Shown one piece after another: positions 6,691 to 14,675 of a DNA stretch of 22,279 nucleotides; position 1 is the stretch's first letter; each line of letters starts with the position of its first letter. The DNA is taken from positions 1 through 22,279 of the forward strand of contig CALGRR010000125.1 of the NCBI GenBank assembly GCA_937880805.1, in the 5' to 3' direction. The notes below the pieces were generated by a model that worked only from the letters and a program-made list of their open reading frames with translations, ran no database searches and was not told where the DNA came from. The DNA is from an uncultured Clostridia bacterium (lineage in GTDB: Bacteria > Bacillota > Clostridia > Oscillospirales > Acutalibacteraceae). The position numbers and the translations under genes were made by a program.

Positions 6691-7956
6691 TTATATGCTT
6701 TCTCTGTATTTCTTTCTTGCATATCTGAAAATAATGTATGCAAGGCAGATAAGAACGAATATGCCTATATAAAGAGCATATCTGCGTGCTTCGGGAGTCA
6801 TTTTTTCTCCGTCATCGGTAACCGTTGAATTACCCGCACCGCTAAAGAAAAATGCGTAATTCCCCTCGCCCTCGGGAATGTGGTTTTTAACATCATCCCA
6901 CAGCGTGCTCATAAGGGCAAGTGTTTCGGGAGAAAGATTGAGGAAAAGCTGTGTTTTGAATTTTCCCGTTTCGGGATAAAGAATTTCATCCTGATAGAAT
7001 GAATATTCGGGATTGTTGAAAACCTCGGTATGCGGGCTTGCATAGCAGATATATTCGGCATTTGCAAGTGCAACATCGGGCTCAAGAAGGAAGTTGATAT
7101 AAAGCTCTGCTGCAAGCTTATTCTTTGAACCTTTAAGGATACACGCCGCATCAAAGAAATAGTTTACGCCTTCCTTGGGGAAAACAAGATTAAGGTCGGG
7201 ATTGTTATCCTTCATAGTAAGGAAATCGCCCGCATAATAAGGTGCAAGAGCAGCTTCTCCGGATTCCATCTTAAGAAAAACCTCGTCATTTACATAAACG
7301 GGTGAAACACTTTTCTGCTCCTTAAGAAGCTCGGATGCCACCTTCCACGCAACCCCGGATTCCATATTGTAATCCATACCGAGAATGCTCTGTGCAATGG
7401 CAAAAGCATCTCTGGGGTTATTGAACATAAGAATGCTGTTGGCATATTCCTTATCCCAGAGAGCAGTCCAGCTGTCGGGCACTTCGGAAACCATTGTTTC
7501 ATTATAGATAAGACCAACCATACCTACTGTGTAGGGAACGGAATATTCGTTTGCGGGGTCATATGCGAGATTAAGATACTTTTCATCAATAAATTTATAA
7601 TTCGGAATATTGCTGAAATCGATTTTCTGAAGCATATCCTCTTTAATCATACGCTCAATCATATAATCCGAAGGGATTACTATATCATAAGCAACGCCGC
7701 CGCTTTTAAGCTTTGAATACATAACCTCATTATTATCGTATGTATCATACACAACTTCAATTCCGTATTTTTCTTCAAAAGCTTTGTTAACATCGAGCGA
7801 GCCGTCGGTGCCGTCTGAAATATATTCGCCCCAGTTATAAACATAAAGCTTTGTGCCTCTGAGGGCATCTATGTCGCTCTGCTCTGCGGCAAAAGCAACG
7901 GTGCAGGGCATAAGCATTATAAGAAGAGCAAAAATTGCCGAAACAACTTTTTTCAC
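6691..7956 (-). CDS. potD: Spermidine/putrescine-binding protein with C-terminal membrane anchor
   Basis: The extracellular polyamine-capture subunit of PotABCD. The mature part shows the PotD fold markers: LYVYNWGEYISDG near the start, KLKSGGVAYDIVIPSDYM, a VPYTVGMVGLIYN hinge segment and WTALWDKEY. An N-terminal signal (MKKVVSAIFALLIML...) ends in AFA-A, a signal peptidase I-like site. The cysteine near it is preceded by LMP, not a good lipobox. Instead a hydrophobic helix near the C-terminus (YIGIFVLICLAYIIF) followed by RYARKKYRES should anchor the protein. The start is the GTG at 7956, 8 bases after AGGAG; the longer GTG at 7965 directly abuts that site. Last gene of the operon. Confidence 0.92.
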   Translation of the reverse strand: MKKVVSAIFALLIMLMPCTVAFAAEQSDIDALRGTKLYVYNWGEYISDGTDGSLDVNKAFEEKYGIEVVYDTYDNNEVMYSKLKSGGVAYDIVIPSDYMIERMIKEDMLQKIDFSNIPNYKFIDEKYLNLAYDPANEYSVPYTVGMVGLIYNETMVSEVPDSWTALWDKEYANSILMFNNPRDAFAIAQSILGMDYNMESGVAWKVASELLKEQKSVSPVYVNDEVFLKMESGEAALAPYYAGDFLTMKDNNPDLNLVFPKEGVNYFFDAACILKGSKNKLAAELYINFLLEPDVALANAEYICYASPHTEVFNNPEYSFYQDEILYPETGKFKTQLFLNLSPETLALMSTLWDDVKNHIPEGEGNYAFFFSGAGNSTVTDDGEKMTPEARRYALYIGIFVLICLAYIIFRYARKKYRESI

Positions 7957-7983
7957 TTCCGACACTCCTTTCAGAGAAAATAA

Positions 7984-8790
7984 TCAGTTCTTTTTCTTGC
8001 TCTTTTCTTCGCTCTTAATCTGTGCAACATTCTGAAGAATAAGAAGCACGAGAATGCTCACAAAAATAATTGCGGAAAGAGCATACATATCGGGCTTGAC
8101 TCTCTTTTTAGTCATTGAGAAAATCGCAATGGGAAGAGTCTGGAAGCCGGGTCCGCTTGTGAAATAGCTGATAATGAAATCATCAAGCGAAAGAGTAAAT
8201 GCCATAATCATACCCGAAATAATACCGGGCATAATCGAAGGCAGAACAACCTTAAAAAATGCCGATACGGGCTTACAGCCCAGATCCTGTGCCGCCTCGG
8301 CAAGATTTCTGTCGGTCTGGCGAAGCTTCGGAAGAACATTCAGGATAACATAAGGCAGATTGAAGGTTATATGAGCAATCAGCAGCGTTCCGAAGCCGAG
8401 AACTGCATCATCTGTAACAAGCTTGCCCACAAAAACAAAGAGAAGCATCATTGAAATACCCGTTACGATTTCGGGGTTGGTCATAGGGATATTGGTGACC
8501 GCCATTATGCTTGAACGGGCTATGCCCTTCTTATATTTATCTATTCCTACCGCCGCCGCAGTTCCGAGAACGGTTGCTATTGCGGAGGATGAAACGGCAA
8601 GAATTATTGTGTTTGAAAAAGCTCTGAGGGTTGCTTCATCTTCAAAAAGTCTTTTATACCACTGAAGCGAAAACCCTGAAAAAACGCTTGTGCTGCTTGT
8701 TGCGTTGAATGAAAAAAGAATGAGCACAAAAATGGGTGCATAGAGAAAAAGGAAAACAAGTACCGTATAGATTTTTGATGCTGCCTTCAT
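7984..8790 (-). CDS. potC: Spermidine/putrescine ABC transporter permease PotC
   Basis: One of the two inner-membrane channel subunits of the polyamine importer. 268 residues with six predicted helices. The coupling-loop motif EAAQDLGCKPVSAFFKVVLPSIMPGIISG is the EAA signature that docks on the PotA ATPase, and FTLSLDDFIISYF near the end is typical of PotC. The start codon overlaps the potB stop by 4 bases (ATGA), with GGAGGG 9 bases upstream. A 27-base gap separates it from potD. Confidence 0.95.
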   Translation of the reverse strand: MKAASKIYTVLVFLFLYAPIFVLILFSFNATSSTSVFSGFSLQWYKRLFEDEATLRAFSNTIILAVSSSAIATVLGTAAAVGIDKYKKGIARSSIMAVTNIPMTNPEIVTGISMMLLFVFVGKLVTDDAVLGFGTLLIAHITFNLPYVILNVLPKLRQTDRNLAEAAQDLGCKPVSAFFKVVLPSIMPGIISGMIMAFTLSLDDFIISYFTSGPGFQTLPIAIFSMTKKRVKPDMYALSAIIFVSILVLLILQNVAQIKSEEKSKKKN

Positions 8791-9611
8791 ATTACCATTC
8801 CCTCCTCTTCTCCCGTAAAGCGGTTCATAACCGCCATACTGATAAGAATAAGAACCATAAGAACGAGTGAAAGCGATGCACCGAGGTTATAGTTATAAGA
8901 CTGCTGGAACTGCCTTTCTATAACGTCACCTATAAGGTCAAACGAGCCGCCGCCGAGCTTCTGTGAAATATAGAAGGTGCTTACGGAAGGCACAAAAACC
9001 ATTGTTATGCCCGAAACAACACCGGGCATACTCATAGGAATAATGCATTTTCTGATAACGGTGAGTCTGTTGCCGCCAAGATCCTGTGCCGCTTCGACCA
9101 TTGAATGGTCAAGCTTTGCCATAACGGAATAAATCGGCATTATCATATAGGGCAGAAAGTTATAAACCATACCCAATATAACCGCACCCGAAGTGTTAAT
9201 CATATGAACGGGGTCAATTCCGATTTTTATAAGAAACGAATTGATGATACCCGTATCCTGCAGCAATGCCATCCAGGAATAAGTTCTGATAAGAAAGCTC
9301 ATCCACATAGGCAGCATAACAAGCATAATAAGAGTTCGCTGAACCTTTTCGGTTTTTTGCGACATTATGTATGCAAGCGGGAACGCAATCACAAGGCAGA
9401 TTATGGTTGCCACAATTCCGAACCATATTGAACGCAGAAAGGTTGGAGCGTATTTGCTTAATGCCGTGATATTATCAAAGGTGAAGGCACCCGAAGCATC
9501 CGTAAAAGAATAATAAACAACAAAAATAAGAGGAGCAATTATGAAAAGCACCGACCACACTATGTACGGTGCGGAAACGAGCTTTGTTCTGAGAGCTGAA
9601 CGGTTATTCAT
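8787..9611 (-). CDS. potB: Spermidine/putrescine ABC transporter permease PotB
   Basis: The partner channel subunit of PotC. 274 residues with six predicted helices; EAAQDLGGNRLTVIRKCIIPMSMPG is the EAA loop contacting PotA, and SVSTFYISQKLGGGSFDLIGDVIERQF is a typical PotB periplasmic-side segment. It overlaps the end of potA by 4 bases and the start of potC by 4 bases, so the three are translationally coupled. Confidence 0.95.
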   Translation of the reverse strand: MNNRSALRTKLVSAPYIVWSVLFIIAPLIFVVYYSFTDASGAFTFDNITALSKYAPTFLRSIWFGIVATIICLVIAFPLAYIMSQKTEKVQRTLIMLVMLPMWMSFLIRTYSWMALLQDTGIINSFLIKIGIDPVHMINTSGAVILGMVYNFLPYMIMPIYSVMAKLDHSMVEAAQDLGGNRLTVIRKCIIPMSMPGVVSGITMVFVPSVSTFYISQKLGGGSFDLIGDVIERQFQQSYNYNLGASLSLVLMVLILISMAVMNRFTGEEEGMVI

Positions 9612-10732
9612 TCCTCTTCCTCCTCTTCGGGGTCGGAAAGCTCATCAAACTCTTCGCTGAAGGAGCTGTAGTCACCGTAAATGCCTGAATACTCGGATTT
9701 CTTCATAATATGAATGGCATCAGGCTCAATGAAAAGACCGATTTTGCTGCCCTCTGCCTGATAATCTGTTGTCTGAATCATCCACTTGAAGCCGCCGATG
9801 TCAACTATTATTTCAAAATGAACGCCCTTGAAGGTAACGGATGTTACAACGCCGCATACCATACCCTTTTCAGGCTCAACAACATCAACATCCTCAGGTC
9901 GCACAACAACATCAACTGCTTCATTTTTGGCAAAGCCCTTATCAAGGCATTCAAAGCGTCTGCCCGAAAACTCAACAAGGCAGTCATCAATCATAACGCC
10001 GTCAATGATATTGCTCTCGCCGATAAAATCCGCAACAAAAGCGTTTTTGGGCTCATTATAAATATCAAGAGGTGTGCCTATCTGCTGAATGATACCGCCA
10101 TCCATAACAACAACGGTATCCGACATTGAAAGAGCCTCTTCCTGGTCGTGAGTAACATAAATAAAGGTTATGCCGAGCCTTTGCTGAATATTTTTAAGCT
10201 CAACCTGCATATCCTTGCGAAGCTTCAAATCAAGAGCTCCGAGGGGCTCATCAAGAAGAAGAACACGGGGCTTGACCGCAAGAGCTCTTGCTATGGCAAC
10301 TCTTTGCTGCTGACCGCCCGAAAGGGAATTTATATTACGCTTATTAAAGCCCTTGAGATTAACAAGAGCAAGCATTTCTTCAACTGTTTCTTTAATCTGC
10401 TTTTCGGGAACCTTCTTTATACGCAGACCGAAAGCAACATTTTCATACACATTAAGGTGAGGAAAAAGTGCATATCGCTGAAAAATGGTGTTTACCTGCC
10501 TTTTATGGGGAGGCAGAGAATTTATTTTTTTGCCCTCAAAAATAACCTCGCCTTCGTCGGGTTCAATAAATCCCGCAATTATCCTGAGCGTGGTTGTTTT
10601 ACCGCAGCCCGAAGGACCGAGAAATGTTATGAACTCCTTGTCACGAATGTAGAGGTTGAGATTTTTTAACACCTGATTATCCCCGAATGTTACGGAGATA
10701 TTTTTCAAATCGATAATTACATTCTCTTTCAA
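9608..10732 (-). CDS. potA: Spermidine/putrescine ABC transporter ATPase PotA
   Basis: The cytoplasmic ATPase that drives polyamine import. Walker A GPSGCGKT (39-46), Q-loop Q85, signature LSGGQQQ (137-143), Walker B LLLDE (158-162) and switch H195 are all intact, followed by a C-terminal TOBE-like domain. 374 residues, about the usual length, but it ends in a very acidic tail (residues about 360-374, six terminal glutamates). It starts at TTG 10732 with GAGGGG (10740-10745) 7 bases upstream; no better ATG is in range. First gene of the potABCD operon, preceded by a strong promoter. Confidence 0.95.
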   Translation of the reverse strand: MKENVIIDLKNISVTFGDNQVLKNLNLYIRDKEFITFLGPSGCGKTTTLRIIAGFIEPDEGEVIFEGKKINSLPPHKRQVNTIFQRYALFPHLNVYENVAFGLRIKKVPEKQIKETVEEMLALVNLKGFNKRNINSLSGGQQQRVAIARALAVKPRVLLLDEPLGALDLKLRKDMQVELKNIQQRLGITFIYVTHDQEEALSMSDTVVVMDGGIIQQIGTPLDIYNEPKNAFVADFIGESNIIDGVMIDDCLVEFSGRRFECLDKGFAKNEAVDVVVRPEDVDVVEPEKGMVCGVVTSVTFKGVHFEIIVDIGGFKWMIQTTDYQAEGSKIGLFIEPDAIHIMKKSEYSGIYGDYSSFSEEFDELSDPEEEEEE

Positions 10733-10811
10733 TTATGCAACCCCTCTCTGCCTTTATAAAAATATATGGCTTATATTTAAACTTATTTTTATACAATATA
10801 TGATAAGATAA

Positions 10812-10840
10812 AATATAGAGCAAAAACCCGCAAATGTCAA
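10812..10840 (-). promoter_or_regulatory. Promoter of potABCD
   Basis: On the minus strand, TTGACA (10835-10840), a 17-base spacer and TATATT (10812-10817). The leader of about 73 bases shows no recognisable riboswitch. Confidence 0.75.
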
Positions 10841-10884
10841 CAATTTTTTTATAAAATCCGTGAAAAATCACTTTCCGTTTAAAG

Positions 10885-10944
10885 GATTTTCAGAATTTGC
10901 TCCGTTTTGCTCTCATATGCTCTGTTTTTCTTCATTTTGCTCGT
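10885..10944. repeat. Degenerate 10-bp tandem repeat in the potA/sigG divergent region
   Basis: Units starting every 10 bases: atttgctccg (10895), ttttgctctc (10905), atatgctctg (10915), tttttcttca (10925), ttttgctcgt (10935), with a weaker unit before (10885). TGCTC recurs at 10898, 10908, 10918 and 10938. The exact 10-bp period puts each T-tract on the same face of the helix, so the DNA is likely curved, or the array binds a protein cooperatively. It lies just upstream of the potA promoter and about 65 bases before the possible sigG -10. Confidence 0.5.
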
Positions 10945-10989
10945 TTTTTGTGTTTTAAAAAAAATTTAATAAAATTAAACTGTTTTCAA

Positions 10990-11019
10990 TAATAAGCCCC
11001 GTTAAATCAGGCAATACTT
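10990..11019 (+). promoter_or_regulatory. Possible sigma-F/G-type promoter of sigG
   Basis: GGCAATACTT (11010-11019) fits the Bacillus sigma-F -10 pattern GGnnAnAnTw at every fixed position. The -35 is poor (TAATA at 10990-10994, 15-base spacer). In Bacillus, sigG is transcribed by sigma-F and then by its own product. The same bases form a 6-bp hairpin, GGCAAT/ATTGCC (11010-11015, 11022-11027). Tentative because of the -35. Confidence 0.35.
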
Positions 11020-11050
11020 TTATTGCCATTAAATAATTCGGGGTGATATT

Positions 11051-11827
11051 TTGCAGTTTAACAAGGTTGAGATTTGCGGGGTCAACACCGCCAAGCTCAA
11101 GGTGCTTAAAGAAAGCGAAAAAATGGAGCTGCTGAAAAAAGCGAGAAACGGCGATAAAAAAGCCCGTGATGAGCTTGTGATGGGCAATTTAAGGCTTGTT
11201 TTAAGCGTTATTCAGCGTTTTTCAAACAGGGGCGAAAATCCCGACGACCTTTTTCAGGTTGGCTGCATAGGACTGATAAAAGCCATTGATAACTTTGATA
11301 TGAGCCTTGATGTGAGATTCAGCACCTATGCCTGCCCGATGATTATAGGAGAGGTCAGACGACATCTGAGAGATAACAACCCCGTGAGGGTAAGCCGTTC
11401 GGTGAGAGATACGGCATATCACGCAATGCAGGTCAGAGAAAGGCTGATAAACGAGCTTGAACGCGACCCCACTCCAGAAGAAATCGCAAAAGAGCTCGGA
11501 ATGAGCCGTGAGGATGTTGTTATTGCCCTTGATGCGATAGTTGAACCGGTTTCGCTCAACGAACCCGTATATTCAGACGGCGGCGATACAATTTATGTTA
11601 TGGATCAAATCGGCAGCACCGAAAACGAAGATAGCTGGCTTGAAGAAATACTGCTCAAACAGGCAATAAACGATTTGAACGCAAGAGAAAAGAAGATTCT
11701 TTATCTTCGTTTTATGAGGGGCAAAACCCAGATGGAGGTTGCAAACGAAATCGGTATTTCGCAGGCTCAGGTTTCACGCCTTGAAAAAGGGGCGATAAAA
11801 AGGATTAAAGATAACAACAAGGCATAA
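11051..11827 (+). CDS. sigG: RNA polymerase sporulation sigma factor SigG
   Basis: The late forespore sigma factor, directing genes for spore germinant receptors, SASPs and DNA protection. 258 residues. Its N-terminal NKVEICGVNTAKL is the hallmark of SigG (anti-sigma contact region); region 2 covers residues about 44-110 (NLRLVLSVIQRF, DDLFQVGCIGLIKAIDNFD, RFSTYACPMIIGEVRRHLRDN), region 3 about 113-170, and region 4 about 205-255 with the helix-turn-helix KTQMEVANEIGISQAQVSRLEK. It starts at TTG 11051 with GGGGTGAT 6 bases upstream. It stands alone: spoIIGA and sigE, its usual neighbours in Bacillus and many clostridia, are not adjacent. This marks the organism as a spore former or one retaining the programme. 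Confidence 0.93.
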   Translation: MQFNKVEICGVNTAKLKVLKESEKMELLKKARNGDKKARDELVMGNLRLVLSVIQRFSNRGENPDDLFQVGCIGLIKAIDNFDMSLDVRFSTYACPMIIGEVRRHLRDNNPVRVSRSVRDTAYHAMQVRERLINELERDPTPEEIAKELGMSREDVVIALDAIVEPVSLNEPVYSDGGDTIYVMDQIGSTENEDSWLEEILLKQAINDLNAREKKILYLRFMRGKTQMEVANEIGISQAQVSRLEKGAIKRIKDNNKA

Positions 11828-11831
11828 AAAC

Positions 11832-11854
11832 GGGGGCTGTCAAAGACAGCCCCC
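11832..11854. terminator. Bidirectional terminator between sigG and the secreted phosphoesterase
   Basis: A perfect 10-bp stem, GGGGGCTGTC (11832-11841) and GACAGCCCCC (11845-11854), with a 3-base AAA loop. The minus strand continues CGTTTTTA, a classic tract ending the seven-gene operon; the plus strand continues into TTTTATTTTT for sigG. Confidence 0.92.
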
Positions 11855-11860
11855 TGAATT

Positions 11861-13228
11861 TTATTTTTCAATTACATATGTTGCATAAGAGAGAAACTCG
11901 CCTCTTAAGAATTCGCAAGCCGTGAACACGATTGAATCTTCATAAACCGTTACAAGCATACCCTCTGAATTTCGCATATAATGCTCGCTTGAATCCCTGA
12001 TGTTTGCGGTTGTTGATCTGGGTGACGAAACGCTTGAAAGATGCACCATTGTTGCATATTCGCCGTTATAATCCGCAATATTGAGGTTGGGGTTAAGCTC
12101 CTGCATATCATATTTCCAATGAGAATGACCGTTGAAGAAAACAACATTTTTATGCTCTTTCATAAGAGCCTCAAAACGAACCTCGTCGGGGCAGCCCTCT
12201 GTGAATGCAAGGTCATAGCACCAGCCGACATTATTTATCAGATTGCCCTCACCCGTCTGAAGAACTTCACCCTCTACGGGGTTGTTAAGGAAGGTGTGGA
12301 AGAAAAGATAAACGGTTTTGTCGCTGTATTTCACAAGCTGAGCTTCAAGCCAGTCAAGCTGTTCATCCTTAAGTATTCTGCTTGTCGGTTCTTTATAATC
12401 CCACTGATACTGTGAAAGGAAGATGAAAACATCTCCGTTTGTGCTTTCGGGTGCATAAACAAAATCAAGTCCGTTTGCAGCAACATCGGCAACACCGTCT
12501 GCTTTGTTTTCACCGTAAACACCCTTATTCATAAGCTCCTGCCAGTTTGCAAGGTTATAATAGCTGCTCACATCGTGGTTACCTGTGCAGGTATAAACGG
12601 GGAACTCAAATTCGGATGTTATTCCGTCAAATTTTTCAAATGCATTTCTTTCACCGTCGGCAGAAATATCGCCTGAAATGCCAACAAGCTCAACATCAAA
12701 CTTTTCAATAAACTTAAGTGCATTCGGGAATGTGATGCAGGCATCATCGCCCGTTCCCGAACCGTTATATCTGTTGAAATGAACATCACTCAATGCCCCG
12801 AAGGAATAAAGCTTTTCGCCGTAATCAGCCTGCTTTTCTTCGGGAATATCAAAAGATGCCATAAGCATTTTATTCTTATAAGCAAGAACGGTTTCCGCAC
12901 CCTCGGGAATTGCGGTAAACTCCTGAATCTCGGCACTTCCCTCGCCTTTTTTAACCTTAATATCGGCAAGCTCGCTGTAATAAACGCTGTAGCCGTCAAC
13001 ATCTTCAGAAAGAATCTTATGCTCATCGGTGCCCCAATAAATTTCATAGTTACCGCCAAAATCTGAAGTTACGGTTATCTCGCCTGCCGCAGAACCGGCA
13101 ACGGTGTTTGCAAAATCATAATCGATTTCCGCACTGTTTGTAAAAAAGCCGAAGGGCAAAACAAAGCTGTTAAGGGAAATAACAAAAGACATAAAATATG
13201 TTAATATTTTTATTACAAAAGCGGTCAT
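11861..13228 (-). CDS. Secreted or membrane-tethered metallophosphoesterase
   Basis: A 455-residue calcineurin-type phosphoesterase. Motifs: D148-V-H150, G186-D187, G216-N-H-D219, H311 and G367-H-S-H370, the complete two-metal site. Residues about 4-30 are strongly hydrophobic (IKILTYFMSFVISLNSFVLPFGFF), an export signal or uncleaved anchor. Residues about 45-135 form a beta-rich N-terminal stretch before the catalytic domain. The substrate is unknown; extracellular nucleotides, phospholipid head groups or wall phosphates are possible. Clear GGAGG 7 bases before ATG. Last gene of the seven-gene operon. It is only a distant paralogue of the phosphoesterase at 406-1563. Confidence 0.82.
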   Translation of the reverse strand: MTAFVIKILTYFMSFVISLNSFVLPFGFFTNSAEIDYDFANTVAGSAAGEITVTSDFGGNYEIYWGTDEHKILSEDVDGYSVYYSELADIKVKKGEGSAEIQEFTAIPEGAETVLAYKNKMLMASFDIPEEKQADYGEKLYSFGALSDVHFNRYNGSGTGDDACITFPNALKFIEKFDVELVGISGDISADGERNAFEKFDGITSEFEFPVYTCTGNHDVSSYYNLANWQELMNKGVYGENKADGVADVAANGLDFVYAPESTNGDVFIFLSQYQWDYKEPTSRILKDEQLDWLEAQLVKYSDKTVYLFFHTFLNNPVEGEVLQTGEGNLINNVGWCYDLAFTEGCPDEVRFEALMKEHKNVVFFNGHSHWKYDMQELNPNLNIADYNGEYATMVHLSSVSSPRSTTANIRDSSEHYMRNSEGMLVTVYEDSIVFTACEFLRGEFLSYATYVIEK

Positions 13229-13242
13229 TTAAATTCCTCCGT

Positions 13243-13935
13243 TTATTTCATCATTGCAACAGACATTGCAAAAAGAATCTGTGCGGGATAATAACTTGAA
13301 AGCTCAACCGTTACCCAGAAATTCTTTCTTTTCACGGGTGTAAAGTAAAGCAGCGAAAGGCAGGTATCACTTATAACAAAAAGGATTGAGCCGACAAGTG
13401 CCATAATATAAGAGGGCTTTGCACCCTGCTGAATTATCAGCAATGCGGCATTTGCAACCTTATAAATCAGTGCCGCAAAATAAACCGACATTATGATTCT
13501 CAAGGCTGAATTGACCTTCATTTTCAGAACCTTTATAAGCACAAATGCAATTATTCCTCCGGTTATTCCGATAATCAAGGTTATTATGTTGAAGCCGCAT
13601 TGTAAAAGAAGGGCAACAATAAAGAATATGTGTCCGAAAAGAAAATACATTGTGCCAAGCGGAATAAGCTTGCCTCTGAAGGTGGGTGCAATCTCTTTTA
13701 TTCCGAGCAGCACATCACCGAAGAATCCGAAAAAGAGAGCAAAGCACACAAGGCAGAAATAATAAACATTTTCGGGATTAAAAAGATATCCGACAATCGC
13801 AACCGAAATAAAACCGAAGCTGGACATAAATTTGCAAAGCATTCCCTCAAAGGATTTGCCTTTTCTTCTGAAAAGCACGCAGCCTATTGCAAAAGCTATC
13901 GTAAGTGCCGAAAGGAAATAACATAACGGTGACAT
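13243..13935 (-). CDS. YhhN/TMEM86-family lysoplasmalogenase-like membrane protein
   Basis: A 230-residue protein with about eight membrane helices. GDVLLG, FLFGHIFFI, GSILFVISDTCLSL and the C-terminal YYPAQILFA match the YhhN family, whose animal members hydrolyse the vinyl-ether bond of lysoplasmalogens; the bacterial role is less certain. Clostridia often make plasmalogens, so the activity is plausible. The start is ATG 13935, 6 bases after AGGAGG; a start 30 bases earlier (13965) would run into the upstream gene and place the ribosome site inside the coding region. 11 bases after the GNAT gene and 14 before the phosphoesterase. Confidence 0.75.
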   Translation of the reverse strand: MSPLCYFLSALTIAFAIGCVLFRRKGKSFEGMLCKFMSSFGFISVAIVGYLFNPENVYYFCLVCFALFFGFFGDVLLGIKEIAPTFRGKLIPLGTMYFLFGHIFFIVALLLQCGFNIITLIIGITGGIIAFVLIKVLKMKVNSALRIIMSVYFAALIYKVANAALLIIQQGAKPSYIMALVGSILFVISDTCLSLLYFTPVKRKNFWVTVELSSYYPAQILFAMSVAMMK

Positions 13936-13946
13936 ACGCATCCTCC

Positions 13947-14675
13947 TTATTCGATTACTGCCCATTTACCGGCATATTCAAAGCCGATTCTTTTATAAAA
14001 TTCAAGCAAGCCGTCATTACGGCAGAAAAGAAAAACCTTTCTTTCTTTTTCTCTGCCTGCAAGGGATTTAACCAAAGCAGAGGCAAAGCCCTTGCCCCTC
14101 GCTTCATTCCTTGTTGCAACCGCACCGAGCAAAACGCTTTTTTCGCCCTCAAAAAGAGCAAACGCACACGCATAGAGGTCTTCCTCTCCGATTGCGGCAA
14201 GGCTTGCGGTATTCTTATTCAGCCTTGCACAAACATCGGATAGAAACGCCTCAAAGCTTCCGAGCTCAAATCCGCAGGATACAAGCAAATCATACAGCTT
14301 TTTCTTATCGAAATCAGTTTTTATTCTTTCATCAAAAAAACCTTTTTCACCCTTATATTCAACCGTATAAGAACTTTTTGCCGCGGTTAATCCGAGCTGC
14401 GGCAGATATTTTTCATCAAGAGTAAGCGATGAATATCCGACGGCATTCATAAAGCAAGAAAGCTCTTCAAAATCCGCATTATCGGTACAGCAGAGAGTCA
14501 TATTACCGTCCACTCTGCCGATTGCCGCAACAGCCTCATCATCAACTCTCTGCACCCAGAATGACGCAAAAGAATATTCCGCACCGTAGGTTTTGAAAAG
14601 AGCCGTTATTCTTGCCGCATAAGCATCGGCAGGCAGGAAACTTAATTCACTATAATTACTGCAAAGGCTTATCAT
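13947..14675 (-). CDS. GNAT-family N-acetyltransferase
   Basis: A 242-residue protein. The C-terminal third is a GNAT domain: LLGAVATRNEARGKGFASAL (182-201) holds the acetyl-CoA pyrophosphate loop (R-x-x-G-x-G/A type), followed by the FLFCRNDGLLEFYKRIGFEYAG strand-helix that closes the fold. The N-terminal 150 residues are not recognisable and may be a degenerate second GNAT half, as in other two-lobed members. The substrate is unknown. ATG overlaps the stop of the M42 gene by 4 bases. Confidence 0.8.
   Translation of the reverse strand: MISLCSNYSELSFLPADAYAARITALFKTYGAEYSFASFWVQRVDDEAVAAIGRVDGNMTLCCTDNADFEELSCFMNAVGYSSLTLDEKYLPQLGLTAAKSSYTVEYKGEKGFFDERIKTDFDKKKLYDLLVSCGFELGSFEAFLSDVCARLNKNTASLAAIGEEDLYACAFALFEGEKSVLLGAVATRNEARGKGFASALVKSLAGREKERKVFLFCRNDGLLEFYKRIGFEYAGKWAVIE

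Noticed and set aside
10148..10669. 173-codon plus-strand open frame
   Set aside because: Shadow of potA, whose Walker and signature motifs are intact on the other strand.
10733..10811. Riboswitch in the potABCD leader
   Set aside because: The leader is short, AT-rich and lacks conserved stems of any riboswitch class I know.
10853..10890. Inverted repeat AAAATCC/GGATTTT upstream of potA
   Set aside because: Seven AT-rich pairs with a 24-base loop are expected by chance in such DNA.
10895..10944. CRISPR-like array
   Set aside because: Units are only 10 bp with no spacers and no cas genes; this is a short tandem repeat.
13936..13965. Earlier start for the YhhN-like gene
   Set aside because: It would overlap the GNAT gene and put AGGAGG inside the coding sequence; ATG 13935 fits the ribosome site.
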